From: Reclinomonas americana ATCC 50394
Taxonomy: Eukaryota; Jakobida; Jakobea; Jakobida
NCBI GenBank assembly: GCA_048213135.1
Contig: PS015097.1
Location: 134,679 to 198,678 of the forward strand
Reading direction: 5' to 3'
Length of the DNA stretch: 64,000 bases
Shown: one piece after another, positions 22,798-34,407 of the stretch
How positions within the stretch are numbered: position 1 is the stretch's first letter
How the letters are laid out: the number at the start of each line of letters is the position of its first letter
Position numbers and translations under genes: made by a program
The notes under the pieces: model-generated
Seen by the model: the letters and a program-made list of their open reading frames with translations, nothing else
Told to the model about the DNA's origin: nothing
Databases searched by the model: none

Positions 22798-25692
22798 GGA
22801 GGGAGAGACAGAGTTGTGTCTGTGGCATGCGATTTCTCCGCCACCCATTGACCCCCACATGCGACAGGTGTGGATTCATCACAGCGAGAGCACGGCCACA
22901 ACAGTGCAGGCACTGGTGGCAGGCTATCTCAGCCATAACATCACTGTCGGTGCAGTGAACATTGACTCGACGTGGTCCACTGGTGAGTGACTGCGACCAG
23001 AGCGATCGAGCTCTCTCGTTTATCGCTGCTGATTGTGTGTGATCTGCAGCGGAGAACGACTTTATCTGGTGCGTACATGTGTGCTGATATCGATGGCTTG
23101 TTGGTGCTCACTGGCAGCATGCAGGGATGACAAGAAGTTCCCCGATCCCACGACCATGGTTTTTGTCTTCACTCTCCAGATCGCGTGCTCGATCGCTGAA
23201 TTGCTCACTGGCCCTTTGTGTGCACGCCACAGGTCGCTGGTTTCCACAACAGTGGACTCCGCGTCATTCTGTGGGTCACCTCGATGTACAATGTGAGTGA
23301 ACGAGTGAGGGGAGTGTGTCGATCGACTGTTGACTGGCGAGTGTGCAGAACGATTGCCCCGAGTACAAGGACGCGTGCGGCAAGAAGTACTACGTGCATG
23401 AGTTTCGTTTCTCTCTCTCTCATTCATCGTCCGTGCATCCGCCGAGCGTGGTTCTCATTCGTGCCCACCACAGTCCAATCAATGAGTGCCCCCTGATCCG
23501 CTGGTGGCACGGTCATGGAGTGCGTCATCTTGTGTGTTGGAGCACGGATAGTCTCGGGCGACTCACTGTGTGTGCCGCTCCTGCAGAGCCTCGTCGATTA
23601 CTCGAATCCCGACGCGGCCAACTGGTGGCACGGACTGATGGACAAGGTGCTGGACATTGGAATCGACGGGTGTGTAATCGTCAGTCTGTGGCTCCTTCTC
23701 TTTGCGATTCTCATACATACCGCTCATGCGCAGGTGGAAGTGCGACGGCACGGTGGGTGCTTTGCGTGTGTGCATTTTGCGCCTACTTTGAGCGCGCACT
23801 GACTCGTTTTGCGGTCGCAGGATCCGTACATTTTCGAGCTGGTGCCGCCACTCAGCCACCGTGGTATCATGACGTATCGCGAGTATGCTGGTACGCAGAG
23901 GCCGGCACATCTCTCGACGACACCGCCACCTGACACTGCCGTGCAGATTATTACTACCGCGACTTCTTGTTCCACACCCGCAATGTCCGCGGCCCCGAGG
24001 CCCTCATCATGAGTCGTCCAGTGGATGTTTCGTGACGCTGTACTCCATTCGTTAACCACTCCATCTCATTCTCTCCCCGGCAGAGCTTCCCTCCCGGCAG
24101 CGGCGATTTGCACTTTTCATTCTCGCCACACGACGTCATGTTCTCGGGTTGGGTGGGCGATCAGGATTCAACCTTCCACGGCATGCAAGTGGCGCTGGGC
24201 AGTTGCGTTCTCGCAGAAAGAAAGAAGAAGGTCCTTTCCGTCTGTCGCCAATCCTCTTTGGCCTTGCCGCAGACATGCGTGACTCGGCCAAGCAGAACTA
24301 CCTGTCATTCGGCAGCGACACTGGCGGCTACCGCGGCAACTCGACCGCCCCTTCCAAGGAGGTGTTCACACGCTGGTTCCAGCTGTCGACCTTCTGTGGT
24401 CTCTTTGAGAATGGCGGTGGTGGCGAGCATCGGTGAGACGTGTCACAACTCGACGAGCCTCGCTATCTATCACTCGTCTCACTCGCACGCAGTCCGTGGA
24501 TGTTTGACGACGAGACACTGACGACGTACCGCAACTTTGTCTCCATCCGCTATCAACTGATTCCGTTGATCTACGGCGCCGGAAATGTTCTCTACAGCCA
24601 GGTGGGTGGTCTGCTGATCTCTGCGCACGTGCCTTTCTCCTCCCATCCGCTGACCGCTCGTCGAGCAGAACAAGAGCCTGATGGAGTTCACCGCCGATTT
24701 CGACTTCAAGTTTGCCGGCGGTGTGATCTTTGTGGCCACCATGACCGAGGCTGGTACGTCGCGCGCCATCACCTTCCCCAGCGGTGGTCCGTGGGTCGAC
24801 TGGTGGGATACGACCAAGGTCTACAACAATGGTGCAAAGATCACCTACAACTGCCCGTACAATGTGTTCCCCGGTAATGTCGTGCAGTGCGGAGTCTCAT
24901 CGCTCTCCATTCTCATTGCTGACTGTGAAACGATGCGTGCCCAGTGTTCCGTCGCCAGGGTTCGATTGTTCCGCTGTACGGCATGGAGGTCTGCTGCTCG
25001 ACGACTGATTTATGCGCAAGAACTCATTGGCTAACAATGCTGTTGTTTGTTCAGCACCCACTGGCAACCGCACGCATGGGCCTGCGCAAGGAACTCGGCA
25101 TCTTCACCACTCCGCGTCTGCAGGGTGCGCCCCGAGTTTTCCCTCCTCTCCTTCTCGTCGTCGCTCACATCGCGCCAGAATCACACCCGGTCAACATGGA
25201 CGTGTACGACTCGACTGTGGTCATTTCGATTCTCCACCCGCAGTCCGCAGGCGACAAGACTCGCGTGCAAGATGGCGTCTCGTCGGCCAGCCCGGTGAAG
25301 GGATTCAAGGCGTCGTACGAGGCCGACGGCACCGGCTCGGGATTCATGGTCACCATCACTGCTCATCCGCACCGGTGAGTTTTTTCTGGCAATGTCTATT
25401 CGCTTTTTCTGCGCTCGCACCAGACTCACACCGCCCAACCAGAGATGCGGTGGTGGAGTTTGTCGGCGTGCAATGCGATGCCGTCAGCGTGGTCGATGTG
25501 CTGCGCGGAGTTGAGCTGCAGGCGGCGACTGATGGCGTGGATCTCGCCGAGTCGCGTTTCGGCGGTTTCCATTGTGACGCCGCGGCGCACACGTTGTTTA
25601 TCGCCACTGCGCCTGCAGAGGGCCTCACCGCCGGTCTCCAAGTGCACGTGTCAAAGGTCGCTCTCCACCCGGCAATCACCCTCGTGCAGTGA
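22421..25692 (+). CDS. Secreted glycoside hydrolase family 31 (alpha-glucosidase type)
   Basis: Retaining alpha-glycosidase, probably exported or lysosomal. The start at 22421 (MLSRGASW then LVLMVAVLALSVGVVAAS) is chosen because it begins a classical signal peptide. Family features in order: an AHSHWVWIHHSES-like segment, NIDSTWSTGENDFIW, FHNSGLRVILWVTSMYN, then WKCDGTDPY, where the Asp is the expected nucleophile. GIMTYREYADYYYRDF, MFSGWVGDQDST, GSDTGGYRGNSTAPS (Asp as acid/base), FVSIRYQLIPLIYGAGN and the C-terminal FRRQGSIVPLYGMEHPLATA follow. The end is a beta-rich domain (TGA 25690-25692). About 12-15 short introns. Substrate not predictable. The intron just past the signal peptide carries a long (GA)n. 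Confidence 0.9.
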
Positions 25693-25774
25693 TCTCGATA
25701 CCCAGACAAACCAGATGCTTCATCGTACAATGGGCACAATACATTCTGCTTTTTCCTCCTTTAGCAGCTCGCAG

Positions 25775-28700
25775 CTCACGGCGTGAATTCGACTTTTCTG
25801 ATACAATGCGCGTTGGTGTCGCAACAGTAGAGCGTCCGCGCACTGCCGAGCCACAACAGGCCTCGTGCTGAGCTGAACGGTACAAGTTTTGACAGACTCG
25901 ATACTCGCCTGTCGCACACCAGTCAGGGGAAACAGCGAGAAGCGAACACATGCACACATGCTCGGGTGCCTCACCGACTGTCCACCTCAATGACTCGAAT
26001 CGAGTCGTTGAGGTCCGACACAAACACCACACCGTTGGTGAGATCCGACGCGATTTTTTGTGGGAACCTGCAACTTAATGTCAGCAATGATGATGGAGTG
26101 GAGAGCAAAACCCGAGAGCGCAACTTGAATTGAGCCACTGCACCGTCGCCATCCTTGTACCCTTCCACGCCACTTCCCACAAAGGTCTCCACGGTGGACA
26201 CACGGAAATCGACCTTGCGAATCACATGGTTCTTGGTGTCCGTCTGCACACGAGATAGTCGCATGTTGTGACACTTCCGCGTTCACACAAAACAGTTAGA
26301 CATCGACGGAAACGTACCACCAGCATGACCTGTGGGGCGATCCAGCACATTCCGTGTGGATTGTTGAACTCGGCACGCTCAAACACACCATCGGCGAATC
26401 CGAGTTTCCGGCCGCCGGCCACAACGTTGACCGAGCGTGATGCCGCGCTGACTTTTAGCACGCCCTTGCTGAATGACAAGTACACGTCGCCTGCTCGCAC
26501 TTGTCAGCGATCTCTTGGAAGAATGTGGACTGTCAAAACGTACCATCTTCGTCCAGCACCACATCGTTGAAGAGCTGAATCTTTAGCCTGCGGTACATAG
26601 AGCACAAGGGTGAGAGGGAGAGAAAGAGTTTGCCAATGCGCTGACGGTGAAACAAACCGAGAGGGCAGTGTCAACGGGTACGGTGTCACTCCGCCCGTCT
26701 TGGTCGACACGTGCAGCAACTGCGCCGTACTCGAGGCAGCCGCGGCAACACCACCACCATTAGCGACACCCCCACCATTGGCCGGAGAGCTGCGCTGATT
26801 CAGACTACACACAAAGAGGTGCGACTCGTCCTTGTCGAGAGCCAAGCTCACTGGCGCGCCGACGGATTGCTTTCGACTGTCATGGGAAGAGATGGTAAGT
26901 CAAGAGTACATCATCCACTTGCCCAACACGAGACGCACGATTGCGAGTTGCCAAGTGTGGTCACCAGGCCCTCTTCGACGCTGATCTTTCGAATGCACCG
27001 GTTGCCGTAGTCCGCCACATACAACGTGCTTCCTGTGCTGTCACTGACAATGTCCCACGGCAGGTTGAACGACGCTCGCCTCGAAAAGCCGTCTGTTCGA
27101 CAAATAATCAGTGATCACCCTCAAAGAGAGAGAGAGAGAGAGAGAAGAATGAGTGGTCGAACCTGCATGGCCGGGCTCTCGATTACCGATGATTGACTCG
27201 AAGCACTGCGCCAAGTGCAGCAGACTCTTGCGGTAGTACGAATCGGGAATGCTGACTGGTGCCGTCACAAGTACTCGCGATGGTCCCTTCGAGCCAGCAT
27301 TGGTGATTGACGATGAGGAGTGGCTGCTGGTGTCCGTCGCATCCGTGACATCAATGAGAAGCGGCAGCGATGCGCGGTTGCGTCGACCACTGGCACCTCC
27401 ACCAGTGCCACCATTCTCCACCTCGTCGGACGGGAACAATGGCTTCTCCTCCATTGCATGTCCGTTGCGCATTGAACTGGCGGCTTGCAGTTGCACCATG
27501 GCGCGATCGAGATCGGCACTGCAATACAAAAGAGTGTGAGTGGGTGCAGCGACAGAGAGGAGAAAAGTCAACAAAGAAAAGGTGACGCATACCCGAGCGA
27601 CGATCTCGCAGTCCTCCGCTGCTCCTTTTGCGAGTCGGCCGAACCGCGTGGAGCACCGCTCGTGTGCGTCACAGGTGGCGAATACGGTCGGTCGTAAGTC
27701 GACGGTAGGCGACGGTCTCGAGCGTGTCCTGCCACGATGGTGAGCAAACAAGCAGCACGCAGGCAGGCACTGCGAGGCGCCAGTGACACCACAAACCGAC
27801 AAGAGGTGACGTATCGCGTGCGCGCTGCAAATCAGCGCGAATGCGACGCAAGTTTTCGGCGTATCTGATCGACCCGCTGGTAAGCACACACACACAACAC
27901 ACACGAGAAACAACGATGGGTGCCGTACGCAACTTGGATCGCAGCGGTGAAGAAAGTACTGGTGATTCGTGTGGGGGAGCCAGCGAGCTGTCAGTGAATG
28001 TGTCTGTGGCCGCAGCATGCGTGAGAAACATGAGTGGGAGTGTTGATGAAGAGGCATACCAAGAATCCCAGACCTGAATTACGCGCCACCTCGGAACGCA
28101 TGTCGCTCAGCAACGCACGCAGCCGCGGATCCCATAATGAGACGCTCTGCAGCACGGCAGAGGCTTCTTCAGCCAACAAGGCACCCTCACACGCACGTCA
28201 AGTCAACGTACCGAATCGCTGGCCTTGTCTTCCGATGGCACCACAATCGCGCCCTCCAAGTGCAACACTTGCAGCAGATCGATGAGTGGCAATGTTAATG
28301 CCGCAATATCTGCACACGAGGGGGGGGGAGGAGCGAGTGAGCGTGAAGCCTCGCACCCGATTCAAACAGATTGCAGCAGCGTCACACACCGCGCAGTTTC
28401 TGCAGCTCGCGTCGCATGCCCGTGTTTTCCACCTCCAGTCCCGAACACCTCTCGCTTAACCGCACCACTTGCTCCTGTGTGCAAGTGGGGAAAAAAGAAG
28501 TCAGAAACCACTGAGCTCCGCAGCAGAGCACACTTGCTGCGACGCAACTCCATCGGGCTTGGCCAGTGAGAACGCACGCAGCATGTCGATCTCGGAACGC
28601 ATGCGCTCCAGTGTGGTGATCTCAGCCTCCGACAACTGTTGTGCAGTCGACACCATTCAGCTAACTGTGTATGTGTGTTTGCACCCAAGCCACGTCATCT

Positions 28701-29757
28701 CACCTGCTCCATGAGAGCCAGCTCGTCTTGCCCGAGCTCTTGTGCCACTCGTCGTGTCAAACTGCAGATCGCGGCAAGTGAGTACATACTCTTCTCACAC
28801 CAGCGCATCGCCAACCACATACCTCTGCACTTGGCGACCGCGCTCCTCCATCGTCTGTGTGACCTCGTGCAGTTCATTGGTGAGCGACCGTTCCAGTGCC
28901 ACCACATGCTCGCTCAACTCCTCCAGCTCCACATCGTTCTGCATAAATGTATCCTCGAACTCCTGCTTCTCCCACACGGCCTCTTCCTCCAGACGCGTGA
29001 CCTTGATCAATAGATCTTCCAGAGCCTGCGTCCGGGCGCTCACCTGCCGCCGGATCTGCTCCAGCTCCGACAACACCTCGCTCGGCAGTGTCGGTGGTGG
29101 TGCCGGCGGAGGTGCGCCCGTCATGTTGCTGGCAGAGCGCGCCATGGCCACGGTCTTTGGGTCGGCGGATTCGTCGACCAGCGTCGGAATGCCAGTGGCA
29201 GCCGCCGCCACGACGTCGACCTTGGCGAGTTCATCTTCCACGTCTTCGGCGCGAACCTCTGAAGACAGCAGGTGAGCATGCGGAAGAGAGGGAGAGAGGG
29301 GAGGGAGGATAGCAAGAGATACATGCCTTCGGCGCCAGCATCGCGCATGCGCTGAATGATCAGACGTTGCCGTGCGAGTTCCCGCTCGTACGACACGCGC
29401 TGCTGGTACACCATGTCCTTCCACTTGGAGGCCTCGGCGGTCAGACTCACCAGGCGCTCGTTGGCGACCTTGTGTTTTTGCTCGGAGAACACGCTGCGCG
29501 GTGCGAGGGAGGGAGGGGGAGTGAGGAGAGGGAGAGGAAGAGGGAGGGAAAGGAAGGGAGAGGGTGAGAGGGAGGGGGGAGAGGGAGGGAGAGGGAAAGG
29601 GAGAGAGGGAGAGGGGAAAGGAGAGAGAGATCGAGAGTGAGAGACAGTGGAGAGAGACACAGTGGAGAAAGGGAAGAAACGAGAAGGGGAAGAGGGTAAC
29701 AGAGACGCTTGAGTCAATGAACTTGACAGACATAGAAAGAGAGAGAGAGAGAGAGAG

Positions 29758-29795
<38 letters not shown>

Positions 29796-30610
29796 GAGAA
29801 TGAGAGGTATGCTTGAGTTCGTGAACCAAAGAAGCGAGTGCGCTGGCACAGAGAGAGAGAGAGAGAGTCAGACTCAACGTCAGCTTGTAGTACTCCTCCT
29901 TCAAGCGCAACGCCGCCGTCTCGTGCTCCTCGGCCTCGGCTGTTTTCTTGGCCAACTCACTCTCCAGCGACACAACTTGCTCGTCGAGCTGCTTCTTCAG
30001 CAGCAAGTTCTGCATCGAAAGAGGAGGACTCAGAACGAGGCAAATGAAAGCGGTGACCTGGCAAGCCAGCCAACCTTGGACTTGGAATGCTCCAGCTGCG
30101 ACCGCGTATCCGTGTCCTTTTTCCGTCGCTGCTCGTCGACAGCCACCAGCTTTTCCCGCACACGCTCCCGATCCGTCTTGACCTCCTGCTCGCCACCACA
30201 CACATTGAGACCAACGACGATCCAACCAGTGAAATAAGCAACACTCTCGCACCTCCAGCTCTTTCCGTAGTCTCTCATTCTCCGCACGCCACTGCTCCTC
30301 ACGCTGGCGGAACTCCCGCTCCGTGGCCTCCACTCGCGCCTCCCACTCTCGCTTCACTCGCCGCTCCGCCGCCGCTCGATCGCGCTCCGCCTCCTCTCGA
30401 AACCGCAAGATTTGCTCCTCCAGCTCACGCACATGCGACGCCTTGGCACGTATCTTCTCATCCGAGTCGGCCACCACCTTGTCGAGCCACCTGTGACACA
30501 TGCTTGCAAAGTGAGCGATCCCAATCATCACAATCACATCATCATCATCATATTGCAGAAGAGTCGCGGTCATGTCAACACGCTGCTTACTCTCTAGTAC
30601 GCTCACTCGT

Positions 30611-30661
<51 letters not shown>

Positions 30662-30735
30662 TGGCCACACGCAGACCAATACACAATACACAATGCTCAC
30701 CCTTCCAGCTGCCGAATGTTATCCAGCAGACTCAT
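25775..30735 (-). CDS. Coiled-coil protein with C-terminal NHL-repeat beta-propeller
   Basis: Not matched to a named gene. Start MSLLDNIRQLEG (ATG 30733-30735). The first half is nearly all coiled coil (REWEARVEATEREFRQREEQ; LLLKKQLDEQVVSLESELAK; LIIQRMRDAGAE; VVALERSLTNELHEVTQTME). A Pro/Ser-rich and a Gly/Ser-rich linker follow (27360-27480). The second half has at least four to five NHL-like blades: FNLPWDIVSDSTGSTLYVAD then GNRCIRKISVEEG; ALDKDESHLFVCSLN; FNDVVLDEDG then GDVYLSFSKGVLKV; AEFNNPHGMCWIA; QKIASDLTNGVVFVSDLNDS; last exon ARTLYCCDTNAHCIRKVEF (stop 25775-25777). I followed the phase across the junction (27500-28200) and it stays open, supporting one gene. Probable scaffold protein; cilium or cytoskeleton would be a guess. 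Confidence 0.62.
29510..29795. repeat. (GGGA)n/(GA)n/(GT)n block in intron
   Basis: About 285 bp of purine-rich GGGAGA repeats ending in (GA)n then (GT)n, inside an intron of the coiled-coil/NHL gene. On the sense strand it is a very long polypyrimidine tract. Confidence 0.9.
30614..30660. repeat. (CA)n microsatellite
   Basis: Pure CA run in the first intron of the coiled-coil/NHL gene. Confidence 0.9.
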
Positions 30736-30865
30736 GACAAGGCTCGCACAGACACACTCACACACTCACACACAGCACTCACACAGACAGACACAAGCGC
30801 GTGGAGAAGGCCCGGTGTATGACGTCACCACTCGTTTGTCCCACAGTGCGTTTTTTCTGTCAATC

Positions 30866-31409
30866 ATGTCAGCAGCAGCAGCCGCGTCTTCAACCGGTGG
30901 CGGTTCTTCTCCGCGACGTGACAAGCGACTGGAGCAGGTGAGAGAACGAAAAAGAAAAAGAGAGCGCGTATGTACTCATGTGTACAAAGAGCAGTTGCGA
31001 GCGTGCTTGCCAGCGTCGAGCAAGCGCGTGCTCGACACGCCCACCACCTCCACACTGTACAACTCGAGAAGACCAGCGAAGAAAGGTCTGTCACTCTCGT
31101 TGCGCGCGCGCGTGCCTTTCTCTCTCTCTCATGTTCCGAACACCTCTCTCAAAAGAGCCGAGCGATGTTCCGTATCATCGCTCGCTGATCTCGCAAGCCA
31201 AGGCCGGCGCCGGTGCGCAGTATCAGCGGCTGCGTGCGCGGACAGAGATCGAGTCGGTGCGGCGCGGCGGTCTGGAGCGTGTCAAGAAGCAAAAGGCGCA
31301 GGAGGACTATGTGCGGTACTTGCGCGAGATGAGTGAGAGCGGGGGCGGTGCGCAGTCGAAGCGCATTGTGCCGGCGTTCAACAAGCAGACGACGCTCAAG
31401 TTGGGATGA
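30866..31409 (+). CDS. Small basic protein, unrecognised
   Basis: Exon 1 MSAAAAASSTGGGSSPRRDK (ATG 30866) ends at a GTGAGA donor near 30938. A middle exon reads KRVLDTPTTSTLYNSRRPAK. The last exon gives SEPSDVPYHRSLISQAKAGA-like sequence, a helix ERVKKQKAQEDYVRYLREMS, and the end RIVPAFNKQTTLKLG (TGA 31407-31409). About 130-150 residues, basic, mostly helical. Its ATG lies 130 bp from that of the divergent coiled-coil/NHL gene. The size and helix-plus-short-motif pattern recall microtubule inner proteins of cilia, but that is only an impression. Exact acceptors for exons 2 and 3 are uncertain. Confidence 0.5.
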
Positions 31410-31444
31410 GAATGCGTGGAGTGTGTGAGGAGAGGATAGGGTGT

Positions 31445-32315
31445 TCATTTGACAAATACGTAAAATGCCATGAGGAAGCAGCAGCCGCTGACGAGCCACG
31501 AGAGTCGAGTGCCGAAGATGGTGGCTGTGGAGTGCGGGGGGAGGGGGAGAGGGAAGGGGGAGGGTGAGAGGGAAGGGAGAGGGAAGGGAGAGGGTGAGGG
31601 AAGGGGGTGATGTGACAGGTGGCTATAGCTGCTCAGACCACAGGAGCACAGCGGCACAGAGCTGGACTCGGGGAACAGGAGGAGCAGAGAGCAAGATGAA
31701 AGCGATCGACGCAGCGTGGACACAGTGGGAAAGCAGGCAAGAGACTGACGCACAGGTCGAGAGATGAGAGAGAAGCGACAGACCATAGCCACTAAGAAGG
31801 AGCTGAACTCGGAGAAGAGGAGAAGCAGAACGCAGGAACAGATAGCGATCAACACAGGCAAGAGAGACGATCTGGTTTGGGAGGGAAGAAGCAACCGCAG
31901 GCGGTCACAGCCACTCGGACTACAGGAGCACAGAGGTGCAGAGCTTGACTCAAAGCAGACTGAAGGAAGGAGACAGTGCTCGACAAAGATAGAGAACTGA
32001 GGCAAGAGAGAGCCGGGAGGAGAAGAATCCTGAATGAATGCAGAAACGCAGACAACTCTCTCTCGAAACTTGCGACTGAGAACAACAAACACAAGCAGTC
32101 ACGTTGGGCTCACCCTTGTAGATCACTCCCCAGACACCCTGCTTCTCTGAGAGCAGCAGCTTCTTGATTCGTGGAAAGCGCGCGAGAAATCTGACACATC
32201 GGCATGTGAGCGAATGCGAGTGCACACAGACACCCATGTTGTTCACTCACCCAAACGTGCAGCAGAGCAGCAGGAAGGCAATGAATATGCCGTCCAACGA
32301 GTACACGTTGGTCAT
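31445..32315 (-). CDS. TMEM167B: Kish-B / TMEM167B small Golgi membrane protein
   Basis: Kish proteins are very small two-pass Golgi membrane proteins needed for the early secretory pathway. Three exons (32251-32315; about 32111-32194; end at 31445) splice in phase into 73 residues. It starts MTNVYSLDGIFIAFLLLCC, where the first ten residues are the same as in vertebrate TMEM167B. Middle LLLSEKQGVWGVIYKA, end CCFLMAFYVFVK. Two hydrophobic helices flank a basic loop (FLARFPRIKK). Length equals the family's. The second intron is unusually long (about 580 bp) and contains duplicated sequence. Confidence 0.94.
31640..31990. repeat. Diverged duplicated segments inside TMEM167B intron 2
   Basis: The block CAGGAGCACAGCGGCACAG (31643 onward) recurs as CAGGAGCACAGAGGTGCAG (31922 onward), each followed by AGCT(G/T)GACTC. 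Purine-rich sequence with GAAGCGACAG/GGAGAAGAGG words lies between. Confidence 0.6.
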
Positions 32316-33078
32316 CGCTATGCGCGACGGAGTGGCGGGAGCAGATCACAGAAGACGGACGAGAGGACAAGTGAATGAGTCGGGGCTCTCACTCTCTCTC
32401 TCTCAGCCCGGCCTCCTGTATTACAGGCGATCAAGCTCGTAGCTGTATCGCCTCGCTGGCGATCACTGCGCAGCGAGGAGAAGCGATATCGATCGAAGTC
32501 AATTGCACATGCATGTAAGCTGCCGACCATCGATGTCGCCGTTCTTTTTGCATCCCAGCACAGTTTTGATGGCGACGGCAGCAGCAGGCTTTTCTGTCGG
32601 CGTGTTCGCTCTCATCTCGTGAACTGCGATCTGCATCGCGATCGATCGCGAACAGTGTGGATTTGACGTCGACACAGACAACAGAAAAGACTTGCTCAGC
32701 ATTCCCTGCGCCTGGCGGTAGTACACGGCACATCTAGACAGAGGAAACATCGCTCCGCACGCAATGCTTGCAGCTGCTACAATATCAATGGACTGCACAA
32801 CGTACAGACGTCGACAAAACTGGCCGGCGCGTGTCATGGCTCAGTTGTCGCAGCAATGGTGCTGTTGTGCAAAAGCAATGGCACAAAACGACGATTATGA
32901 GTCTACTGTTGGCGCACCAGCACCCCAAAGCATCAAGACGCAACTCGCCTTCACGGGAAGGCTGACGAGTGCTTCCGAGAAGGAACTCGATCGCTCGGTC
33001 AACCTCAGCGTCAGTCTGCTTCAGGATGTCAGCAAGAAAACAAAGAGATGCTGCACTCTCTCTCTCTCTCTCCCTCTC

Positions 33079-33110
<32 letters not shown>

Positions 33111-33738
33111 CCTCTGTCATTCACTCACGCACCAGTGGACCACCTCGGCGACTGAGAGTTCTCATGAGCTGTTTGTTCTCTCGCCTGAATATGTCCCACG
33201 CCGAAGAGACTGCAGCACGCTCTTCCTCCGAGGGCTCTGCCCAAGTCACCTTGGCATCCTCGAGCGACTTGAACATCGTCGCTTCTACACAACAACAACT
33301 TCGTGAACTGAGAAGATGGACGCGAGGACAACTCTCTGCCGGTACAATTCCCTCACCATGTCTTCCCGTGTCAGTTGCATCACTGTGCAGCGAGGTGAAG
33401 AGTTATCAATGGCAATTGCACGTACCGACCGTCGCCGTTTCTTCGAGCATCGCCATCGCTGCACTACAACTTCAGCCTGCGACTTCCAATCCGCCTTGCA
33501 ATCCGTTGATACTTCCTGAAGGATGCAGAGAGGGAAGAGAAGGGAGGATCCACAGCAGCCACAGCATTCTCCGCTTCTCTGCCGCTACGCGATTCACTGG
33601 CGATCGCTGTGCAGCGCGCTGCGCGGTACGGCTCTTCTCCTTTCAGCCTGCGACATATTGCTCTCCGCTGCGTGTCGACTGCAACAACCCTCGCGGCACA
33701 CTGCTGCACGCGGGGGCGGACACGGTCTTCTCCTCAAC
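32316..33738. other. 1.4-kb spacer with degenerate repeats, no supported gene
   Basis: Between two (-) genes. The open frames have no ATG in good context and no family likeness. Short words recur in diverged form: CTGGCGATCACTGCGCAGCG (32455) resembles CTGGCGATCGCTGTGCAGCG (33597), and AATTGCAC(A/G)T...CCGACC at 32500 and 33415. A (CTCTCC)n tract lies at 33056-33110. It looks like eroded repetitive DNA. Confidence 0.5.
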
Positions 33739-34358
33739 TCACAGCCACTGCAACAGCGCCGACCACAATCTCGTCAAGGTCCACCTCCGCGGCAGCGCAG
33801 CCTCCGCACTCGGCGACACGCGAAGCCCCGGTGACTGCAGCGCAAACGAGCCCACCGTCGGCACCAACACCGCCACATGAAACAACACCGTCATAAAGTG
33901 CAGAAGGCGCCTGCATGAATGAACCAGTGAGCAGCTGGCAAGCAAGCCAAAAGAGTGACGGATCGCATGCACTGAAACTCGTAATTCATGGCCTGTCGCA
34001 TATGCGGTGCCGCCAGTCGACTCATATCCCAGGCGTTGTTGGGGTTGAGCACGCGATCGGGCTTCACCAGAGACAACACCTGTGAACATGCACATTCAGT
34101 CACCATGCGCACACTCTCTTCCCTCTCGCACTCAACTGTGTACTGCTGCTGCGGTCCACCCAGCTGATTGTAGGCCACTGAGGCCCACGCCACGCTCTCC
34201 GCTGCATGCTCGCTCTCCACCGCAGCAACTACGCGTCTGTCTGCATCGCCATCATCACTGTCGCGTGTTGCAGACAATGCAAGGGTGGCTGCAGGTGGCA
34301 GTGGAGGCCATCGTGCACGGTGGCGAAGTGCACGCAAGAGCCACGCGCGTCGCAACAT
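33739..34358 (-). CDS. Small single-pass membrane protein, possibly mitochondrial, unrecognised
   Basis: Start MLRRAWLLRALRHRARWPPL (ATG 34356-34358), an Arg/Leu-rich amphipathic start like a mitochondrial presequence. A Ser/Asp-rich part and SVAYNQLGGPQQQYT follow. Splicing at GTTGAG continues with VLSLVKPDRVLNPNNAWDMS and HMRQAMNYEFQ. The last exon carries a membrane helix (LLHFMTVLFHVAVLVPTVGS) and ends WSALLQWL (stop 33739-33741). About 165 residues. No known family recognised. Only 49 bp lie between its ATG and that of the next gene on the other strand. Confidence 0.5.
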
Positions 34359-34407
34359 CTGTCAGAGGAATGTCCTCTTGCAAAGTCCTCTTCTCCGTCC
34401 GTCTGCA

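Noticed and set aside
32969-33880. 303-codon + strand open frame
   Set aside because: No ATG start, crosses a (CTC)n tract, contains no recognisable domain and overlaps the supported (-) membrane-protein exon at its end.
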